DNA of 64,000 nucleotides, taken from positions 57,378,300-57,442,299 of the forward strand of contig OZ024745.1 in assembly GCA_964016885.1 (NCBI GenBank). Reading direction: 5' to 3'. Made by a program: the position numbers and the translations under genes. The DNA is from Eledone cirrhosa. Taxonomy: Eukaryota; Mollusca; Cephalopoda; Octopoda; Eledonidae. Below, piece after piece: positions 48,701 through 60,600 of this stretch (the stretch's first letter is position 1; every line of letters starts with the position of its first letter). Under the pieces are notes generated by a model. The model worked only from the letters and a program-made list of their open reading frames with translations. It made no database searches and was not told the origin of the DNA.

Positions 48701-49890
48701 TTTGGGTGCCCCGTTTTTTTATGGGGGATCCGTTTTTTATTTGGGTGCCCCGTTTTTTTATTTGGGTGCCCCCTTCTTTTATGAGGGGGTCCGTTTTTTA
48801 TATGGGTGCCCCGTTTATTTATGGTGGTGTCCCTTTTTTATTTGGGTGCCCCGTTTTTTATTTGGGTACCCCGTTTTTTTATGGCGGGGGTCCGTTTTTT
48901 ATTTTCTGGGATCTGTTTTTTTATGGCGGTTTCCATATTTTATTTGGGTGCCCCGTTTTTTATTAGGGTGCCGCGTTGTTTTTATTTGGGTGCCCCGGTT
49001 TTTTATAAGGGTGCCCCGTTTTTTTATGGGGGGATCCGTTTTTTTATTTGGGTGCCTCGTTTTTTATTTGGGTGCCCCGTTCTTTTATGGGGGGGCCGTT
49101 TTTATATGGGTGCGACGTTTATTTATGGGGGTGTCCGTTTTTTTTTGGGTGCCCAGTTTTTTTATGGAGGGTCCGTTTATTATTTGGGTGCCCCATTTTT
49201 TATTTGGGTGCCTGGTTTTTTTATGGGGGGATCCGTTTTTTTATTTGGGTGCCCCTTTTTTTATTTGGGTGCCCCGTTCTTTTATGGGGGGGGGGGTCCG
49301 TTTTTTATATGGGTGCCCCGTTTATTTATGGGGGGGTCCGTTTTTTATTTGGGTGCCCCTTTTTTTACGGCGGGGTCCGTATTTTATTTTTTGGGATTTG
49401 TTTTTTTATGGCGGTTTCCATTTTTTATTTGGGTGCCCCGTTTTTTATTTGGGTGTCCCGTTTTTTTATGGGGGGGGTCCGTTTTTTATTTGGGTTCCCC
49501 GTTTATTTATGGGGGGGGTCCACTTTTTATTTGGGTGCCCCGTTTTTTTATGGAGAGGCCTGTTTTTTATTTGGGTGCCCCGTTTTTTATTTGGGTGCCC
49601 CGTTTTTTTATTTGGATGCCCCGTTTTTTATTTGGGTGCCCCTTTTTTATGGGGGGGCGTGTTTTACTTGGGTGCACCGTTTTTTATGGAGGTTGTCCGT
49701 TTTCTATTTCGGTGCCCCGTTTTTTATTTGGGTACCCGGTTTTTTATGGGGGTGTCCGTTTTTTATTTGGGTGCCCCGTTTTTTATTTGGGTACCCCGTT
49801 TTTTTATGGCGGGGGTCCGTTTTTTATTTTTTGGGATCTGTTTTTTTATGGCGGTTTCCATATTTTATTTGGGTGCCCCGTTTTTTATTT
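45790..49890. repeat. Array zone 3: 1,930-bp direct duplication
   Basis: Sequence from about 45790 recurs 1,930 bp later (for example the block ending at 46031 recurs ending at 47961, and the block starting at 46440 recurs at 48370). Copies differ mainly in homopolymer length and scattered substitutions. Confidence 0.8.
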
Positions 49891-50785
49891 GGGTGCCCCG
49901 TTATTTATTTGAGTGCCGCTTTTTTTATTTGGGTGTCCCGTTGTTTATGGGGGTCCGTTTTTTATTCGGGTGCTCCGTTTTTTATTTGGGTGCCCCGTTT
50001 TTTATTTGGGTGCCGCGTTATTTTTATTTGGGTGCCCCGGTTTTTTATAAGGGTGCCCCGTTTTTTTATGGGGGGATCCGTTTTTTTATTTGGGTGCCTC
50101 GTTTTTTATTTGGGTGCCCCGTTCTTTTATGGGGGGCCGTTTTTTATATGGGTGCGACGTTTTTTATTTGGGTGCCCCGTTTTTTTATTTGGATGCCCCG
50201 TTTTTTATTTGGGTGCCCCTTTTTTATGGAGGTTGTCCATTTTCTATTTCGGTGCCCCGTTTTTTATTTGGGAACCCGGTTTTTTATGGGGGGTCCGTTT
50301 TTTATTTGGGTGCCCCGTTTTTTATTTGGGTGCTCCGTTTTTTATGGGGGGTCCGTTTTTTATTTGGGTGCTCCGTTTTTTATTTGGGTGCCCCGTTTTT
50401 TTATATGGCTGCCCAGTTATTTATTTGGGTGCCCCGTTTATTATTTGGGTGCCCCGTTTTATTAAGGTGGTGTCCGTTTTTTATTTGGGTGCCCCGTTTT
50501 TTTATTTGGGTGCCCCGTTTTTTATTTGGGTACCCGGTTTTTTTATGGGGGGAGGTCCGTTTTTTATTTGGGTGCCTCGTTTTTGTATGGGGTGTCAATT
50601 TTTTATTTGGGTGCTCCGTTTTTTATTTGGATGCCTCGTTTTTTTATGGGGGGGGTGTCCGTTTTTTAAGGGGGGGTCCGTTTTTTATTTGGGTGCCGCG
50701 TTTTTTACTTGGGTGCCCCGTTTTTTATGGGGGGGTCCGTTTTTTATTTGGGTGCCCCGTCTTTTATTTGGGTGCCCCGTTTTTT

Positions 50786-53090
50786 ATGGGGGGTCCGTTT
50801 TTTATTTGGGTGGCCGGTTTTTTATTTCGGTGCCCGGTTTTTTTATGGGGGGGTACGGTTTTTATTTGGGTGCCCCGTTTTTTATTTGGGTGCCCGGTTT
50901 CTTTATGGGGAGGTCCGTTTTTTATTTGGGTACCCCGTTTTTTATTTGCGTGCCCCGTTCTTTTATGGGGGGTTCGTTTTTTATTTTGGGTGCCCGGTTT
51001 TTTTTATGGGGGGGTCCATTTTTATTTTGGTGCCCCGTTTTTTATTTGCGTGCCCCGTTATTCATTTGGGTGACCCGTTTTTTATTTGGGTTCCCCGTTT
51101 TTTTAGGGGGTGTCCGTATTTCATTTGGGTACCCCGTTTTTTATTTGGGTGCCCCTTTTTTATATAGGTGCGACGTTTTTTTATGGGGCAGGGTCCGTTT
51201 TGTATTTGGATGCTCCGTATTTTATTTGGGTGTCCCGTTTTTTTATTTGGGCCCCCAGTTTTTTTATTTGGGTGCCCCGTTTTTTATTTGGGTGCCCGGT
51301 TTTTTTAAGAGGGTGGCCATTTTTTATTTGGGTGCCCCGTTTTTTATTTGGGTGCCCGGTTTTTTTATGGGGGGGAGGTTCATTTTTTATTTTGGTGCCC
51401 CGTTTTTTATTTGCGTGCCTCGTTATCTATTTGGGTGACCCGTTTTTTTAATTGGGTGCCCCGTTTTTTATTTGGGTGCCCGGTCTTTTTAAGGGGGTGG
51501 CCGTTTTTTATTTGGGTGCCCCGTTTTTTATTTTGGTGCCCGGTATTTATTTCGGTGCCCGGTTTTTTTTTGGGGGGGGGTCCGGTTTTTATTTGGGTTC
51601 CCCGTTTTTTTATTTGTGTGCCCTGTTTTTTTATAGGGGAATTCTTTATTTTTACTTGGGAGCCCCGTTTTTTATGGGGGGGCGCTTATTATTTGGGTGC
51701 CCCGTTTTTTATTTGGGTGTCCCGTTTCATATTTGGGTGCCCCGTTTCTTATTTGGGTGCCCCGTTTTTATGGGGGGGGGGGGTCGTTTTTATTTGGGTG
51801 CCCCGTTTTTTATTTGTGTGCCCCGTTTTTATGGGAGGGGGACGTTTTTTATTTGGGTGCCCCGTTTTTTACTTGGGTGCCCCGTTTTTTATTTGGGTGC
51901 CCCGTTTTTTATGGGGGGTCCGTTTTTTATTTGGGTGGCCGGTTTTTTATGGGGGGTCCGTTTTTTATTTGGGTGGCCGGTTTTTTATTTCGGTGCCCGG
52001 TTTTTTTATGGGGGGGTACGGTTTTTATTTGGGTGCCCCGTTTTTTATTTGGGTGCCCGGTTTCTTTATGGGGAGGTCCGTTTTTTATTTGGGTACCCCG
52101 TTTTTTATTTGCGTGCCCCGTTCTTTTATGGGGGGTTCGTTTTTTATTTTGGGTGCCCGGTTTTTTTTATGGGGGGGTCCATTTTTATTTTGGTGCCCCG
52201 TTTTTTATTTGCGTGCCCCGTTATTCATTTGGGTGACCCGTTTTTTATTTGGGTTCCCCGTTTTTTTAGGGGGTGTCCGTATTTCATTTGGGTACCCCGT
52301 TTTTTATTTGGGTGCCCCTTTTTTATATAGGTGCGACGTTTTTTTATGGGGCAGGGTCCGTTTTGTATTTGGATGCTCCGTATTTTATTTGGGTGTCCCG
52401 TTTTTTTATTTGGGCCCCCAGTTTTTTTATTTGGGTGCCCCGTTTTTTATTTGGGTGCCCGGTTTTTTTAAGAGGGTGGCCATTTTTTATTTGGGTGCCC
52501 CGTTTTTTATTTGGGTGCCCGGTTTTTTTATGGGGGGGAGGTTCATTTTTTATTTTGGTGCCCCGTTTTTTATTTGCGTGCCTCGTTATCTATTTGGGTG
52601 ACCCGTTTTTTTAATTGGGTGCCCCGTTTTTTATTTGGGTGCCCGGTCTTTTTAAGGGGGTGGCCGTTTTTTATTTGGGTGCCCCGTTTTTTATTTTGGT
52701 GCCCGGTATTTATTTCGGTGCCCGGTTTTTTTTTGGGGGGGGGTCCGGTTTTTATTTGGGTTCCCCGTTTTTTTATTTGTGTGCCCTGTTTTTTTATAGG
52801 GGAATTCTTTATTTTTACTTGGGAGCCCCGTTTTTTATGGGGGGGCGCTTATTATTTGGGTGCCCCGTTTTTTATTTGGGTGTCCCGTTTCATATTTGGG
52901 TGCCCCGTTTCTTATTTGGGTGCCCCGTTTTTATGGGGGGGGGGGTCGTTTTTATTTGGGTGCCCCGTTTTTTATTTGTGTGCCCCGTTTTTATGGGAGG
53001 GGGACGTTTTTTATTTGGGTGCCCCGTTTTTTACTTGGGTGCCCCGTTTTTTATTTGGGTGCCCCGTTTTTTACTTGGGTGCCCCGTTTT
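50786..53090. repeat. Array zone 4: 1,163-bp direct duplication
   Basis: 50786-51948 is repeated from 51949. Blocks at 51110-51451 and 52273-52614 read identically, at offset 1,163. Confidence 0.85.
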
Positions 53091-54109
53091 TTATTTGGGT
53101 GCCCCGTTTCTTATTTGGGTGCCCAGTTTTTTATTGCGGAGTCCGTTTTCTATTTGGGTGCCCCGTTTTTTATTTGGGTACCCGGTTTTTTATGGGGGGT
53201 CCGTTTTTTATTTGGGTGACCCGTTTTTTATTTGGGTGCCCCGTTTTTTATTTGGTTGTCCCGTTTTTTTATGGGGGGGTCCGTTTTTTATTTGGGTCCC
53301 CCGTTTTTTCATGGGGGCGTCCGTTTTTTATTTGGGTTCCCCGTTTATTTATGGGGGGTCCACTTTTTATTTGGGTGCCCCGTTTTTTATTTAGGTGCCC
53401 CGTTTTTTTTATGGTGCCCCGTTTTTTTATTTGGATGCCCCGTTTTTTATTTGGGTGCCCCTTTTTTATGGGGGGGGGGCGTGTTTTACTTGGGTGCCCC
53501 GTTTTTCATGGAGGTTGTCCGTTTTTTATTTCGGTGCCCCGTTTTTTATTTAGGTACCCGGTTTTTTATGGGGGGGTCCGTTTTTTATTTAGGTGCCCCG
53601 TTTTTTCTATTGAGGTGCGCTGTTTTTTATGGGGGGGGTCCGTTTTTTATTTGGGTGCCCAGTTTTTTTATTTGGGTGCCCCGTTTTTTATCTGGGTGCC
53701 GCGTTTTTTTATTTGGGTTCCCCGTTTTTTTATTTGTGTGCCCCGTTTTTTTATATGGGGGATCCTTTATTTTTACTTGGGAGCCCCGTTTTTTATGAGG
53801 GGCGCTTTTTATTTGGGTGCCCCGTTTTTTATTTGGGTGTCCCGTTTCTTATTTGGGTGCCCCGTTTTTATGGGGGGGGGTCGTTTTTATCTGGGTGCCC
53901 CGTTTTTTATGGGAGGGGGGCGTTTTTTATTTGGGTGCCCCGTTTTTTACTTGGGTGCCCCGTTTTTTATTTGGGTGCCCCGTTTCTTATTTGGGTGCCC
54001 AGTTTTTTATTGCGGAGTCTGTTTTCTATTTGGGTGCCCCGTTTTTTGTGGGGGGTCCGTTTTTTATTTGGGTGCTCCGTTTTTTATTTGGTTGCCCCGT
54101 TTTTTTATA

Positions 54110-57100
54110 TGGGTGCCCAGTTATTTATTTGGGTGCGCCGTTTATTATTTGGTTGCTCCGTTTTTTTATTTGGGTGCCCCGTTTTTTTTATGGTGGGATC
54201 CGTTTTTTTATTTGGGTGCCCCATTTTTTCTTTGGGTGCCCCGTTCTTTTATGGGAGGACCGTTTTTTATTTGGGTGCTCCGTTTTTTATTTAGGTGCCC
54301 CGTTTTTTCTATTGAGGTGCGCTGTTTTTTATGGAGGGGGTCCGTTTTTTATTTGGGTGCCCAGTTTTTTTATTTGGGTGCCCCGTTTCTTATTTGGGTG
54401 CCCCGTTCCTTTAAGGGGGTATCGGTTTTTTTATTTGGGTGGCCCGTTTTTTTATTTGGGTGCTGCGTTATTTTATTTGGGTTCCCCGTTTTTTTATTTG
54501 TGTGCCCCGTTTTTTTATATGGGGGATCCATTATTTTTACTTGGGAGCCCCGTTTTTTATGGGGGGGGGGGCGCTTTTTATTTGGGTGCCCCGTTTTTTA
54601 TTTGGGTGTCCCGTTTCATATTTGGGTGCCCCGTTTCTTATTTGGGTGCCCCGTTTTTATGGGGGGGGGTTCGTTTTTATTTGGGTGCCCCGTTTTTTAT
54701 GGGAGGGGGGCGTTTTGTATTTGGGTGCCCCGTTTTTTACTTGGGTGCCCCGTTTTTTATTTGGGTGCCCCGTTTCTTATTTGGGTGCCCAGTTTTTTTA
54801 TTGCGGAGTCCGTTTTCTATTTGGGTGCCCCGTTTTTTATTTGGGTACCCGGTTTTTTATGGGGGGTCCGTTTTTTATTTGGGTGACTCGTTTTTTATTT
54901 GGGTGCCCCGTTTTTTATTTGGGTGTCCCGTTTTTTTATGGGGGGGGTCCGTTCTTTATTTGGGTCCCCCGTTTTTTCATGGGGGCGTCCGTTTTTATTT
55001 GGGTACCCCGTTTATTTATGGGGGGGTCCACGTTTTATTTGGGTGCCCCGTTTTTTATTTAGGTGCCCCGTTTTTTATTTGGGTGCCCCGTTTTTTTATA
55101 TGGATGCCCCGTTTTTTATTTGGGTGCCCCTTTTTTATGGGGGGGGGGGGGGGGGCGTGTTTTACTTGGGTGCCCCGTTTTTTATGGAGGTTGTCCGTTT
55201 TCTATTTCGGTGCCCCGTTTTTTATTTGGGTACCCGGTTTTTTATGGGGGGTCCGTTTTTTATTTGGGTGCCCCGTTTTTTATTTGGGTGCCCCGTTTTT
55301 TATGGGGGGTCCGTTTTTTATTTGGGTGCTCCGTTTTTTATTTGGGTGTCCCGTTTTTTTATTTGGGTGCCCAGTTTATTATTTGGGTGCCCCGTTTTTT
55401 TAAGGTGGTGTCCGTTTTTTATTTGGGTGCCCCGTTTTTTTATTTGGGTGCCCCGTTTTTTATTTGGGTACCCGGTTTTTTTATGGGGGGGAGGTCCGTT
55501 TTTTATTTGGGTGCCCCGTTTTTGTATGGGGTGTCCATTTTTTATTTGGGTGCTCCGTTTTTTCTTCGGATGCCTCGTTTTTTTATGGGGGGGGTGTCCG
55601 TTTTTTAAGGGGGGGGTCCGTTTTTTATTTGGGTGCCCCGTTTTTTACTTGGGTGCCCCTTTCTTATGGGGGGGGCGTGTTTTACTTGGGTGCCCCGTTT
55701 TTTATGGAGGTTGTCCGTTTTCTATTTCGGTGCCCCGTTTTTTATTTGGGTAACCGATTTTTTTTGGGGGGGGTCCGTTTTTTATTTGGGTGCCCCGTTT
55801 TTTATTTGGGTGCCCCGTTTTTTATGGGGGGTCCGTTTTTTATTTGGGTGCTCCGTTTTTTATTTGGGTGCCCCGTTTTTTTATATGGGTGCCCAGTTAT
55901 TTATTTGGGTGCCCCATTTATTATTTGGGTGCCCCGTTTTTTTAAGGTGGTGTCCGTTTTTTATTTGGGTGCCCCGTTTTTTTATTTGGGTGCCCCGTTT
56001 TTTATTTGGGTACCCGGTTTTTTTATGGGGGCGAGGTCCGTTTTTTATTTGGGTGCCCCGTTTTTGAATGGGGTGTCCATTTTTTATTTGGGTGCTCCGT
56101 TTTTTATTTGGATGCCTCGTTTTTTTATGGGGTGGTGTCCGTTTTTTAAGGGGGGGGGCCGTTTTTTATTTGGGTGCCCCGTGTTTTACTTGGGTGCCCC
56201 GTTTTTTATGGAGGTTGTCCGTTTTCTATTTCGGTGCCCCGTTTTTTATTTAGGTACCCGGTTTTTTATGGGGGGGTCCGTTTTTTATTTGGGTGCCCCG
56301 TTTTTTATTTGGGTGCCCCGTTTTTTATGGGGGGTCCGTTTTTTATTTGGGTGCTCCGTTTTTTATTTGGGTGCCCCGTTTTTTTATATGGGGGCCCAGT
56401 TATTTATTTGGGTGCGCCGTTTATTATTTGGTTGCTCCGTTTTTTTATTTGGGTGCCCCGTTTTTTTTATGGTGGGATCCGTTTTTTTATTTGGGTGCCC
56501 CATTTTTTCTTTGGGTGCCCCGTTCTTTTATGGGAGGACCGTTTTTTATTTGGGTGCTCCGTTTTTTATTTAGGTGCCCCGTTTTTTCTATTGAGGTGCG
56601 CTGTTTTTTATGGAGGGGGTCCGTTTTTTATTTGGGTGCCCAGTTTTTTTATTTGGGTGCCCCGTTTCTTATTTGGGTGCCCCGTTCCTTTAAGGGGGTA
56701 TCGGTTTTTTTATTCGGGTGGCCCGTTTTTTTATTTGGGTGCTGCGTTATTTTATTTGGGTTCCCCGTTTTTTTATTTGTGTGCCCCGTTTTTTTATATG
56801 GGGGATCCATTATTTTTACTTGGGAGCCCCGTTTTTTATGGGGGGGGGGGGGCGCTTTTTATTTGGGTGCCCCGTTTTTTATTTGGGTGTCCCGTTTCAT
56901 ATTTGGGTGCCCCGTTTCTTATTTGGGTGCCCCGTTTTTATGGGGGGGGGTTCGTTTTTATTTGGGTGCCCCGTTTTTTATGGGAGGGGGGCGTTTTGTA
57001 TTTGGGTGCCCCGTTTTTTACTTGGGTGCCCCGTTTTTTATTTGGGTGCCCCGTTTCTTATTTGGGTGCCCAGTTTTTTATTGCGGAGTCCGTTTTCTAT

Positions 57101-60100
57101 TTGGGTGCCCCGTTTTTTATTTGGGTACCCGGTTTTTTATGGGGGGTCCGTTTTTTATTTGGGTGACTCGTTTTTTATTTGGGTGCCCCGTTTTTTATTT
57201 GGGTGTCCCGTTTTTTTATGGGGGGGGTCCGTTCTTTATTTGGGTCCCCCGTTTTTTCATGGGGGCGTCCGTTTTTATTTGGGTACCCCGTTTATTTATG
57301 GGGGGGTCCACGTTTTATTTGGGTGCCCCGTTTTTTATTTAGGTGCCCCGTTTTTTATTTGGGTGCCCCGTTTTTTTATATGGATGCCCCGTTTTTTATT
57401 TGGGTGCCCCTTTTTTATGGGGGGGGGGGGCGTGTTTTACTTGGGTGCCCCGTTTTTTATGGAGGTTGTCCGTTTTCTATTTCGGTGCCCCGTTTTTTAT
57501 TTGGGTACCCGGTTTTTTATGGGGGGTCCGTTTTTTATTTGGGTGCCCCGTTTTTTATTTGGGTGCCCCGTTTTTTATGGGGGGTCCGTTTTTTATTTGG
57601 GTGCTCCGTTTTTTATTTGGGTGTCCCGTTTTTTTATTTGGGTGCCCAGTTTATTATTTGGGTGCCCCGTTTTTTTAAGGTGGTGTCCGTTTTTTATTTG
57701 GGTGCCCCGTTTTTTTATTTGGGTGCCCCGTTTTTTATTTGGGTACCCGGTTTTTTTATGGGGGGGAGGTCCGTTTTTTATTTGGGTGCCCCGTTTTTGT
57801 ATGGGGTGTCCATTCTTTATTTGGGTGCTCCGTTTTTTCTTCGGATGCCTCGTTTTTTTATGGGGGGGGTGTCCGTTTTTTAAGGGGGGGGTCCGTTTTT
57901 TATTTGGGTGCCCCGTTTTTTACTTGGGTGCCCCTTTCTTATGGGGGGGGCGTGTTTTACTTGGGTGCCCCGTTTTTTATGGAGGTTGTCCGTTTTCTAT
58001 TTCGGTGCCCCGTTTTTTATTTGGGTAACCGATTTTTTTGGGGGGGGTCCGTTTTTTATTTGGGTGCCCCGTTTTTTATTTGGGTGCCCCGTTTTTTATG
58101 GGGGGTCCGTTTTTTATTTGGGTGCTCCGTTTTTTATTTGGGTGCCCCGTTTTTTTATATGGGTGCCCAGTTATTTATTTGGGTGCCCCATTTATTATTT
58201 GGGTGCCCCGTTTTTTTAAGGTGGTGTCCGTTTTTTATTTGGGTGCCCCGTTTTTTTATTTGGGTGCCCCGTTTTTTATTTGGGTACCCGGTTTTTTTAT
58301 GGGGGCGAGGTCCGTTTTTTATTTGGGTGCCCCGTTTTTGAATGGGGTGTCCATTTTTTATTTGGGTGCTCCGTTTTTTATTTGGATGCCTCGTTTTTTT
58401 ATGGGGTGGTGTCCGTTTTTTAAGGGGGGGGGCCGTTTTTTATTTGGGTGCCCCGTGTTTTACTTGGGTGCCCCGTTTTTTATGGAGGTTGTCCGTTTTC
58501 TATTTCGGTGCCCCGTTTTTTATTTAGGTACCCGGTTTTTTATGGGGGGGTCCGTTTTTTATTTGGGTGCCCCGTTTTTTATTTGGGTGCCCCGTTTTTT
58601 ATGGGGGGTCCGTTTTTTATTTGGGTGCTCCGTTTTTTATTTGGGTGCCCCGTTTTTTTATATGGGGGATCCTTTATTTTTACTTGGGAGCCCCGTTTTT
58701 TATGGGGGGGGCGCTTTTTATTTGGGTGCCCCGTTTTTCATTTGGGTGTCCCGTTTCATATTTGGGTGCCCCGTTTCTTATTTGGGTGCCCCGTTTTTAT
58801 GGGGGGGGGTTCGTTTTTATTTGGGTGCCCCGTTTTTTATGGGAGGGGGGCGTTTTTTATTTGGGTGCCCCGTTTTTTACTTGGGTGCCCCGTTTTTTAT
58901 CTGGGTGCCCCGTTTCTTATTTGGGTGCCCAGTTTTTTATTGCGGAGTCCGTTTTCTATTTGGGTGCCCCGTTTTTTATTTGGGTACCCGGTTTTTTATG
59001 GGGGGTCCGTTTTTTATTTGGGTCCCCCGTTTTTTCATGGGGGCGTCCGTTTTTATTTGGGTACCCCGTTTATTTATGGGGGGGGTCCACGTTTTATTTG
59101 GGTGCCCCGTTTTTTTATGGAGAGGCCTGTTTTTTATTTGGGTGCCCCGTTTTTTATTTAGGTGCCCCGTTTTTTATTTGGGTGCCCCGTTTTTTTATAT
59201 GGATGCCCCGTTTTTTATTTGGGTGCCCCTTTTTTATGGGGGGGGGGGCGTGTTTTACTTGGGTGCCCCGTTTTTTATGGAGGTTGTCCGTTTTCTATTT
59301 CGGTGCCCCGTTTTTTATTTGGGTACCCGGTTTTTTATGGGGGGGTCCGTTTTTTATTTGGGTGCCCCGTTTTTTATTTGGGTGCCCCGTTTTTTATGGG
59401 GGGTCCGTTTTTTATTTGGGTGCTCCGTTTTTTATTTGGGTGTCCCGTTTTTTTATTTGGGTGCCCAGTTTATTATTTGGGTGCCCCGTTTTTTTAAGGT
59501 GGTGTCCGTTTTTTATTTGGGTGCCCCGTTTTTTTATTTGGGTGCCCCGTTTTTTATTTGGGTACCCGGTTTTTTTATGGGGGGGAGGTCCGTTTTTTAT
59601 TTGGGTGCCCCGTTTTTGTATGGGGTGTCCATTTTTTATTTGGGTGGTCCGTTTTTTCTTTGGATGTCTCGTTTTTTATGGGGGGGGTGTCCGTTTTTTA
59701 AGGGGGGGGTCCGTTTTTTATTTGGGTGCCCCGTTTTTTACTTGGGTGCCCCTTTCTTATGGGGGGGCGTGTTTTACTTGGGTGCCCCGTTTTTTATGGA
59801 GGTTGTCCGTTTTCTATTTCGGTGCCCCGTTTTTTATTTGGGTAACCGATTTTTTTTGGGGGGGTCCGTTTTTTATTTGGGTGCCCCGTTTTTTATTTGG
59901 GTGCCCCGTTTTTTATGGGGGGTCCGTTTTTTATTTGGGTGCTCCGTTTTTTATTTGGGTGCCCCGTTTTTTTATATGGGTGCCCAGTTATTTATTTGGG
60001 TGCCCCATTTATTATTTGGGTGCCCCGTTTTTTTAAGGTGGTGTCCGTTTTTTATTTGGGTGCCCCGTTTTTTTATTTGGGTGCCCCGTTTTTTATTTGG

Positions 60101-60600
60101 GTACCCGGTTTTTTTATGGGGGGGAGGTCCGTTTTTTATTTGGGTGCCCCGTTTTTGTATGGGGTGTCCATTTTTTATTTGGGTGCTCCGTTTTTTATTT
60201 GGATGCCTCGTTTTTTTATGGGGAGGGTGTCCGTTTTTTAAGGGGGGGGGGTCCGTTTTTTATTTGGGTGCCCCGTGTTTTACTTGGGTGCCCCGTTTTT
60301 TATGGAGGTTGTCCGTTTTCTATTTCGGTGCCCCGTTTTTTATTTGGGTACCCGGTTTTTTATGGGGGGGTCCGTTTTTTATTTGGGTGCCCCGTTTTTT
60401 ATTTGGGTGCCCCGTTTTTTATGGGGGATCCGTTTTTTATTTGGGTGCTCCGTTTTTTATTTGGGTGCCCCGTTTTTTTATTTGGGTGCCCAGTTATTTA
60501 TTTGGGTGCCCCGTTTATTATTTGGGTGCCCCGTTTTTTTAAGGTGGTGTCCGTTTTTTATTTGGGTGCCCCGTTTCTTTATTTGGGTGCCCCGTTTTTT
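54110..60600. repeat. Array zone 5: about 2.27-kb higher-order repeat, at least two full copies
   Basis: Blocks at 54439, 54899, 55063, 55464 and 56068 recur at 56718, 57179, 57343, 57739 and 58342 (offsets 2,274-2,280). A shortened third copy follows (for example 57343 to 59162, offset 1,819). Confidence 0.85.
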
